The notes under the pieces: generated by a model
Seen by the model: only the letters and a program-made list of their open reading frames with translations
The model's database searches: none
Told to the model about the DNA's origin: nothing
Translations under genes and position numbers: made by a program
In this document: piece after piece, positions 7,038 through 10,446 of the stretch
Layout of the letters: every line of letters begins with the position of its first letter
Position numbering within the stretch: the first letter of the stretch is position 1
NCBI GenBank assembly: GCA_900552735.1
Contig: USBA01000055.1
Location: 1 to 10,446, forward strand
Length of the DNA stretch: 10,446 nucleotides
From: an uncultured Collinsella sp.
Lineage (GTDB): Bacteria; Actinomycetota; Coriobacteriia; Coriobacteriales; Coriobacteriaceae
Direction: 5' to 3'

Positions 7038-7057
7038 CCAGAAGCAGGGAGGTTCCC

Positions 7058-7354
7058 ATGGCATATTACTGGCCCCAGTACGGCATCGCCATCGAAGTCG
7101 ACGACGATCCCCATCTCCTGCCTTTCGAAGAAGAGGCATTCCCCGGCACGACGGTCTACCACGTCACCACCGACGTGATCTGCGACCCCGAGTCGTTCTC
7201 GGCACTCGCCCACCATATCGCACGCATCCACGACATCGAGCTCCCTCCCGACTTCGACGAGCTTGTCTACTCGCGCCGCCTGATGCTTCACATGCTCTTT
7301 GGAGCGGACCCGTCCACCTTTGCGCGCATCTATACCGCCAAGGATGCCGCATGA
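7058..7354 (+). CDS. Small cytoplasmic protein of unknown function (98 aa)
   Basis: The ATG is preceded by GGGAGG at 5 nt spacing, an excellent ribosome site, so the gene is real. The protein starts MAYYWPQYGIAIEVDDDPH and continues FPGTTVYHVTTDVICDPESF. It has no signal peptide or membrane segment and is acidic. The strand IAIEVDDDP followed by a VYHVTTD strand recalls, to my eye, the core of small restriction-like nuclease folds of the DUF559/Vsr kind, where a hydrophobic strand ends in an acidic pair. The usual downstream catalytic residues are not clear, so I do not assign a function. The stop overlaps the next start as ATGA, so it is translationally coupled to a membrane-anchored surface protein, an unexpected partner for a cytoplasmic protein. 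Confidence 0.72.
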   Translation: MAYYWPQYGIAIEVDDDPHLLPFEEEAFPGTTVYHVTTDVICDPESFSALAHHIARIHDIELPPDFDELVYSRRLMLHMLFGADPSTFARIYTAKDAA

Positions 7355-7860
7355 GCGCGAAGAAGCCACCCCACTTTGCAGGCCTGGGACATCGCAAGAA
7401 GCTCATCGTTGCCTGCCTGGCCATCGTCTGCGCCCTTGTCGCCGTAGGACTATACGCTTGGCAGTCGCGGCCCGTACCCGAGGCGGGCGCTTCGGTTACG
7501 ACGGCCGAGGGCAAAACGCGCCAGGAAATCCAGGATGAGCTCGACGCCATCGTCCGCGACAACATGATGACGATTTCGGTCGCGCCGGTCGCTCAGCTGC
7601 AGGAGGACGGCAAGCTGCGCGTCAACGTGCAAAACGTCCAAGACAATAAATTTCCCCAGCGATTCCGCGTCATCCAAAACGACGAGACCATGTACGAATC
7701 CGGTGTGGTCGAGACCGGCAAGACAATCGAGACGTGCCCCGCCGGCGGCATCAAAGAAGGCGAGGCGTACATCGAGATCCAGGCACTCGATGCCAAGACC
7801 CTCGACAGCCACGGCAATCCGACACGTGTCAAGGTACGGGTTGAGCAAGCCGAGAACTAG
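7351..7860 (+). CDS. Membrane-anchored extracytoplasmic protein of unknown function (169 aa)
   Basis: The ATG at 7351 overlaps the previous stop (ATGA). A short basic N-terminus (GHRKK) is followed by one hydrophobic helix (about residues 18-37, LIVACLAIVCALVAVGLYAW) with no signal-peptidase site of clear quality, so it is probably an N-terminally anchored protein with about 130 residues outside. The outer part has a probable coil at 53-72 (KTRQEIQDELDAIVRD) and then a beta-rich domain with VNVQNVQDNKFPQRFRV, MYESGVVETGKTIE and a KEGEAYIEIQAL-type strand before VKVRVEQ. This pattern resembles Ig-like beta-sandwich modules of Gram-positive surface loci in which a signal of the form YESGxVxxGK recurs; that is a recollection of style, not a database hit. 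It contains one Cys outside (Cys129). It is second in the operon, 89 nt before the WxL-like gene. Confidence 0.75.
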   Translation: MSAKKPPHFAGLGHRKKLIVACLAIVCALVAVGLYAWQSRPVPEAGASVTTAEGKTRQEIQDELDAIVRDNMMTISVAPVAQLQEDGKLRVNVQNVQDNKFPQRFRVIQNDETMYESGVVETGKTIETCPAGGIKEGEAYIEIQALDAKTLDSHGNPTRVKVRVEQAEN

Positions 7861-7912
7861 CTTTCCGGCCGACGCAGCACCGCACGCAATTCACCAGCAT
7901 TCGTCCAATCAT

Positions 7913-7929
7913 CGCGGGGACGGCCCGCG
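7913..7929 (+). repeat. GC-rich hairpin in the spacer before the WxL-like gene
   Basis: CGCGGG (7913-7918) and CCCGCG (7924-7929) pair perfectly around a 5-nt loop, in the 89-nt gap between two same-strand genes and about 20 nt before ATG 7950. No T-run follows. It may protect or process the operon mRNA, or pause transcription, setting a different level for the downstream secreted proteins. Confidence 0.45.
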
Positions 7930-7949
7930 GCGAATAGAAAGGAACGACC

Positions 7950-8549
7950 ATGGACATCACCAGGAACATGAACGGAGCCAGAGCGCTCGTCGTGGGCGCA
8001 GGGCTCGCGCTCGCGCTCGCAATGGGCGCCGCCCCGACGCCAGCTCTGGCAGCCGGGCGCGTTGGAACCACGAAAGTAATGGTCAGGACCGAGATCGACA
8101 ACGTAGAGTTCAAAGTTCCGACGGTTATTCCCTTCGTCGCCAAGGCCGACGGCACGCTTCAGGGCCCCTCAGAAGACGCGACCACCATCGACAATCATTC
8201 GGCCTACGGCATCCATGTCACCAACATGAAGATCGACGCCATGAACACCTGGACCATTGCCGCCGACGCCAAGGCCGGAACCGCGCAGAATTCCATCGAC
8301 TTTAAGGTCGGCCCCGACGGCGCACTCCAGAACGCCAGCGCCGCAATGCAGGAGACGGGCCTCGATCTTTCCAAGAATGCAGCCTTCGACATGGGCTACC
8401 AGGGCATTGCCGGCGGCACGGACAAAATTAAGCTCAAGACAAGCGGAAACGTCGCCCGCGTCACGCGCGACATCTTCCGCGTAACCGGCGAAGGCGATCA
8501 GGTTGCAACGATCACCTGGACGGTCGAGCCCGGTGCGCACACGGCATAA
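7950..8549 (+). CDS. Secreted WxL-like surface protein (199 aa)
   Basis: The ATG follows AAAGGA at normal spacing. Residues 1-34 form a signal peptide: basic start, a Leu/Ala/Gly-rich core and a cleavage site after TPALA. The mature part is beta-rich: TKVMVRTEIDNVEFKVPTVI, PFVAKADGTLQGPSEDATTI, DNHSAYGIHVTNMKID, then NTWTIAAD (Trp101) and, near the C-terminus, QVATITWTVEPG (Trp190). Two Trp motifs, one after the first strands and one just before the end, are the layout of WxL domains, which bind peptidoglycan non-covalently in low-GC Gram-positives; here the motif reads WTI and WTV instead of W-x-L. There is no sorting signal or membrane anchor, so retention would depend on such binding or on partners. 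The last 17 nt overlap the next gene. The similarity is judged by eye and needs profile confirmation. Confidence 0.78.
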   Translation: MDITRNMNGARALVVGAGLALALAMGAAPTPALAAGRVGTTKVMVRTEIDNVEFKVPTVIPFVAKADGTLQGPSEDATTIDNHSAYGIHVTNMKIDAMNTWTIAADAKAGTAQNSIDFKVGPDGALQNASAAMQETGLDLSKNAAFDMGYQGIAGGTDKIKLKTSGNVARVTRDIFRVTGEGDQVATITWTVEPGAHTA

Positions 8550-8823
8550 GGCCGTCGCCCTGGCCACCGCCGTCAGTATCCTAGCGTTTGGGCCAGCCAT
8601 GGCCTTTGCCCAGCAAGAACAGGCGCAGGCCGCCACGCAAGTGACGGTCGACCTCTCGGAGCTCGACCGCGGCGACCGCGAGGAACCGTTGGCGCAGACA
8701 GGCGACAGACGATGGCTCTTGGCAGCAGGCACCACAGCAGCAGGCGCGGGAACCGCCGGCCTCGGTCTGCACATCAAACGCAGCCAGAAACAAAACACGG
8801 ACAGGCCGCACTATATTAGCTAA
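8533..8823 (+). CDS. Tiny sortase-anchored wall protein with LAQTG signal (96 aa)
   Basis: I place the start at GTG 8533 (MRTRHKAVAL), overlapping the previous gene by 17 nt; the in-frame TTG at 8503 would add ten residues before the basic region. Residues 1-26 are a signal peptide with likely cleavage after AMAFA, or after residue 33. A cell-wall sorting signal follows: LAQTG at 53-57, a hydrophobic stretch (61-80) and a basic tail (KRSQK). LAxTG is the motif recognised by class E sortases of high-GC Gram-positives. After signal cleavage and sorting, only about 23-30 residues would remain on the wall, mostly acidic (VTVDLSELDRGDREEP). Such a short product looks like a tether rather than an adhesin. 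It recalls the small LPxTG protein (CscD) of csc surface clusters. No sortase gene lies in the window. Confidence 0.78.
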   Translation: MRTRHKAVALATAVSILAFGPAMAFAQQEQAQAATQVTVDLSELDRGDREEPLAQTGDRRWLLAAGTTAAGAGTAGLGLHIKRSQKQNTDRPHYIS

Positions 8824-8832
8824 GGAGACCCC

Positions 8833-10263
8833 ATGGCATCGAAGAACCTTTTGCCCGTCGTCGCACTCTGCGGCGCGCTCGCAACCGGAACGCCTGTCGC
8901 CGCTTGGGCGACTCCCGTCATGGCAGACTCCTTACCAGCAGCCCTAAGTTCCGCACCAAATCCGTCGAGCGCCATTGCGTGCAAGCGTTTTTCGATCGCA
9001 CAGGCCGCGATCTCAACCTCGGGATGCCTTCGTCGTAATACGGACGGCTCGATAGTCGTGGATATCAATCGTTCGAACAAGGCGAACGGCTCCCAGGCGG
9101 GGTGCGCCGTCTGCACGTGGCGCTCGGTTGTGCTCGATGCAGATGGCGATCCATGCAATTTAGAGCTGCACATCGACATCGCTTCGGTCGATAACTCGGC
9201 GAACGGAGCGAAGGTCGCCTTCGACGGTACGTTTTTTGAGAAAGGAGGCGGTATATGTCTGGGCTGCGCCGCCGCGAATGCAGACGATGCGCAGCCCACC
9301 CTCTCATTCACGGCATCGTTGCGGCTGACCAAAGCCGGCACCGATGCCATCGCGGCGGGAGAAGCGTCCCTGCTGTTCTACGCCGTCAGCGCCAAAGACA
9401 CAGACGCTCATTTCGAGAAACCAGCCGGATCACTCAGCCTTACACGAGGGATAGAGGCAGGCCCTATTGAAATCGATGCCCACGCGCAAAGCAGGCAACA
9501 CATTCTTGCCGACCCGGCGCTTCTCGAAATGGAGTGGAACGGATCCGGAGCCATCGGAATTCTCCCCTCCGCGCTTGACGCCAAGACGCTCCCCTCAAAC
9601 GACGAACCCATCAACGCAACCATACAAGAAGAGAGCACGGACAAAGAAGCAGGTGCGGGCGACACGCCGTCGCCGACAAACAGTGTCCCAGCTTCTTTCG
9701 AAGCACCGAATGAGCCCGCTACCGATCCAAACGATCCCGAGCTCGCGGACAGCCTGGGGCTCGCTGATCCTCAAGAGATCGATGAAGGTAACTGCTGCGT
9801 GCTTGCCGCGCTCGACCACACAGAGGTCATCGACGCTGCGAACATCGAAGTTGCCGCCGCCAATCAGCCCGTCCGCAAGTCGGCCATCATCGCATTTCCC
9901 GAATCCATCGAAGTCGTCTTTTTGCCATCGGGCGAGGTCGTGGCCCCAACACTGCTCACCTTGTTGGGCGCCAAGAATACTCGAAACGAAATTAAAAAGG
10001 TCACAGTTGTCGACCCTGCAACCACCGCCAAGCTGCGTCTATACGCCGTTGCCGCAAACGGAAGCAAGACCCTGGAATTCGATGGCGACACACTTCTAAC
10101 CTGGCGACGTCTGGACATTATGCAAGACGTCTCGTACCAGATCGAGCTCGAAGGGTTTGATCGTGCCCGCGATGCCAATATCATCGCCGCGGCTATTGAA
10201 TCCCCGCAGCGGCTTATGACACTGCGCTTTGAATACTATCCCTATGTCCCGACAACCACCTGA
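8833..10263 (+). CDS. Large secreted Cys-rich two-domain protein of unknown function (476 aa)
   Basis: The ATG follows AAGGAG at 5 nt and comes 9 nt after the previous stop. Residues 1 to about 31 are a signal peptide (ALCGALATGTPVAAWA). The mature protein has an N-terminal beta-rich domain (about 45-215) with Cys50, Cys65, Cys91-x2-Cys94, Cys108 and Cys142-x2-Cys145. A Pro/Asp/Glu/Ser-rich linker (about 252-318) follows, then a vicinal Cys321-Cys322, and a C-terminal beta-rich domain (346-472) starting SAIIAFPESIEVVFLPSGEVV. The C-terminal domain's strand pattern (proline, IxF-like strand, xxG, then VAPT) faintly recalls the start of the mature part of the 7950 product, but this is not established. 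Nine Cys in an exported Gram-positive protein is unusual and suggests disulfides or bound metal. There is no sorting signal or terminal anchor. It is the last gene of the operon; no clear terminator follows. Confidence 0.78.
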   Translation: MASKNLLPVVALCGALATGTPVAAWATPVMADSLPAALSSAPNPSSAIACKRFSIAQAAISTSGCLRRNTDGSIVVDINRSNKANGSQAGCAVCTWRSVVLDADGDPCNLELHIDIASVDNSANGAKVAFDGTFFEKGGGICLGCAAANADDAQPTLSFTASLRLTKAGTDAIAAGEASLLFYAVSAKDTDAHFEKPAGSLSLTRGIEAGPIEIDAHAQSRQHILADPALLEMEWNGSGAIGILPSALDAKTLPSNDEPINATIQEESTDKEAGAGDTPSPTNSVPASFEAPNEPATDPNDPELADSLGLADPQEIDEGNCCVLAALDHTEVIDAANIEVAAANQPVRKSAIIAFPESIEVVFLPSGEVVAPTLLTLLGAKNTRNEIKKVTVVDPATTAKLRLYAVAANGSKTLEFDGDTLLTWRRLDIMQDVSYQIELEGFDRARDANIIAAAIESPQRLMTLRFEYYPYVPTTT

Positions 10264-10351
10264 GGCTTAAATACTGCGCATCATTCCTAACACCACTTAT
10301 ATAACGTATTAGATGGGTCGCGATGTGCCTCGCATTTCGTTCTGCTACGAT

Positions 10352-10364
10352 TGCCACGTTGGCA
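10352..10364. repeat. Short palindrome upstream of the DUF554-type gene
   Basis: TGCCA and TGGCA are exact reverse complements around CGT, 17 nt before the ATG at 10382. A possible extended -10 (TGC then TACGAT, 10343-10351) lies just upstream, which would put the palindrome at the transcription start. No matching -35 is visible, so this remains a weak operator candidate. Confidence 0.3.
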
Positions 10365-10381
10365 TCAATACAGGAGGGCTC

Positions 10382-10446
10382 ATGCCGGGCTTGGGAACAA
10401 TCATCAACGTTGTGCTTTTAGTTGCGGGCGGTCTTTTGGGATTAGC
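10382..10446 (+). CDS. DUF554-type membrane protein (partial, 5' end only)
   Basis: The ATG follows AGGAGG with 4 nt spacing, and 21 codons fit before the right edge. The peptide MPGLGTIINVVLLVAGGLLG matches the typical opening of DUF554 proteins (YdfK/YqgA-like), small bacterial membrane proteins of about 230 residues whose function is not known. It is separated by 118 nt from the preceding operon and has its own candidate promoter. With so few residues the assignment is based on the N-terminal motif GTIINxxxxxxGGLLG alone. Confidence 0.65.
   Translation, partial: MPGLGTIINVVLLVAGGLLGL

Larger units (their letters stand above)
6713..7057. other. Divergent intergenic region (345 bp), no convincing gene, several repeats
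   Basis: This region separates the leftward dehydrogenase/Etf operon from the rightward surface operon. It is richer in A/T runs than its flanks and contains only short open frames with arbitrary composition and no ribosome site, on both strands. It holds a perfect 8-bp dyad next to the rightward start, a perfect 10-bp inverted repeat with a wide spacer (6745-6754 and 6870-6879), and two TTGGTCA copies 11 bp apart (6967 and 6978). A possible rightward promoter is TTGAAG (6914-6919), 17 bp, TATCTG (6937-6942), a weak match. A perfect -35 hexamer TTGACA at 6861-6866 has no good -10 partner. I could not find a convincing leftward promoter for the dehydrogenase operon. Confidence 0.7.

Noticed and set aside
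1..10446. CRISPR arrays, tRNA or rRNA genes, insertion sequences
   Set aside because: No regularly spaced repeats, no cloverleaf or rRNA-like sequence, and no transposase frame were seen on either strand.

Overview
The base composition and gene families point to a high-GC Gram-positive bacterium, most likely an anaerobic gut member of the Coriobacteriia (Collinsella-like). This rests on GC-rich codon use, an Etf-coupled 2-hydroxyacid dehydrogenase, a HesB-like protein with a Cys-rich tail, and an LAxTG sorting signal of the kind used by class E sortases in high-GC Gram-positives. The taxon is an inference from gene content; no marker gene such as rRNA is present.

Layout. (1) Positions 1-996, minus strand: a partial HesB/IscA-like gene, preceded by an open in-frame chimera joining the N-terminal third of a 2-keto-3-deoxygluconate permease (KdgT) to the C-terminal half of a second, diverged HesB-like protein. 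(2) 1146-2151, minus: azlCD, a branched-chain amino acid exporter pair with overlapping genes. (3) 2278-3090, plus: an HD-domain phosphohydrolase, convergent with the next operon and sharing the palindromic stop CTAG with it. (4) 6712-3087, minus: a compact three-gene operon of FAD-linked 2-hydroxyacid dehydrogenase (GlcD/LctD type), etfB, and etfA with an N-terminal 2x[4Fe-4S] ferredoxin domain. This set matches the electron-bifurcating lactate dehydrogenase/Etf complex of anaerobes, in which lactate oxidation by NAD+ is driven by co-oxidation of reduced ferredoxin. (5) 6713-7057: an AT-richer divergent intergenic region with no convincing gene but several repeats that could be operators. (6) 7058-10263, plus: a probable five-gene operon of a small cytoplasmic protein, a membrane-anchored extracytoplasmic protein, a secreted WxL-like protein, a tiny LAxTG wall-anchored protein, and a large secreted Cys-rich two-domain protein. 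None is clearly assignable to a named family. (7) 10382 to the end: the first 21 codons of a DUF554-type membrane protein.

The energy operon (4) should work as one soluble flavoprotein complex. The surface operon (6) resembles in composition the WxL/csc surface-complex loci of low-GC Gram-positives: WxL-type secreted protein, very small sortase-anchored protein, membrane-anchored partner. It is the best candidate here for an undescribed system. The KdgT-HesB chimera is the clearest structural oddity.
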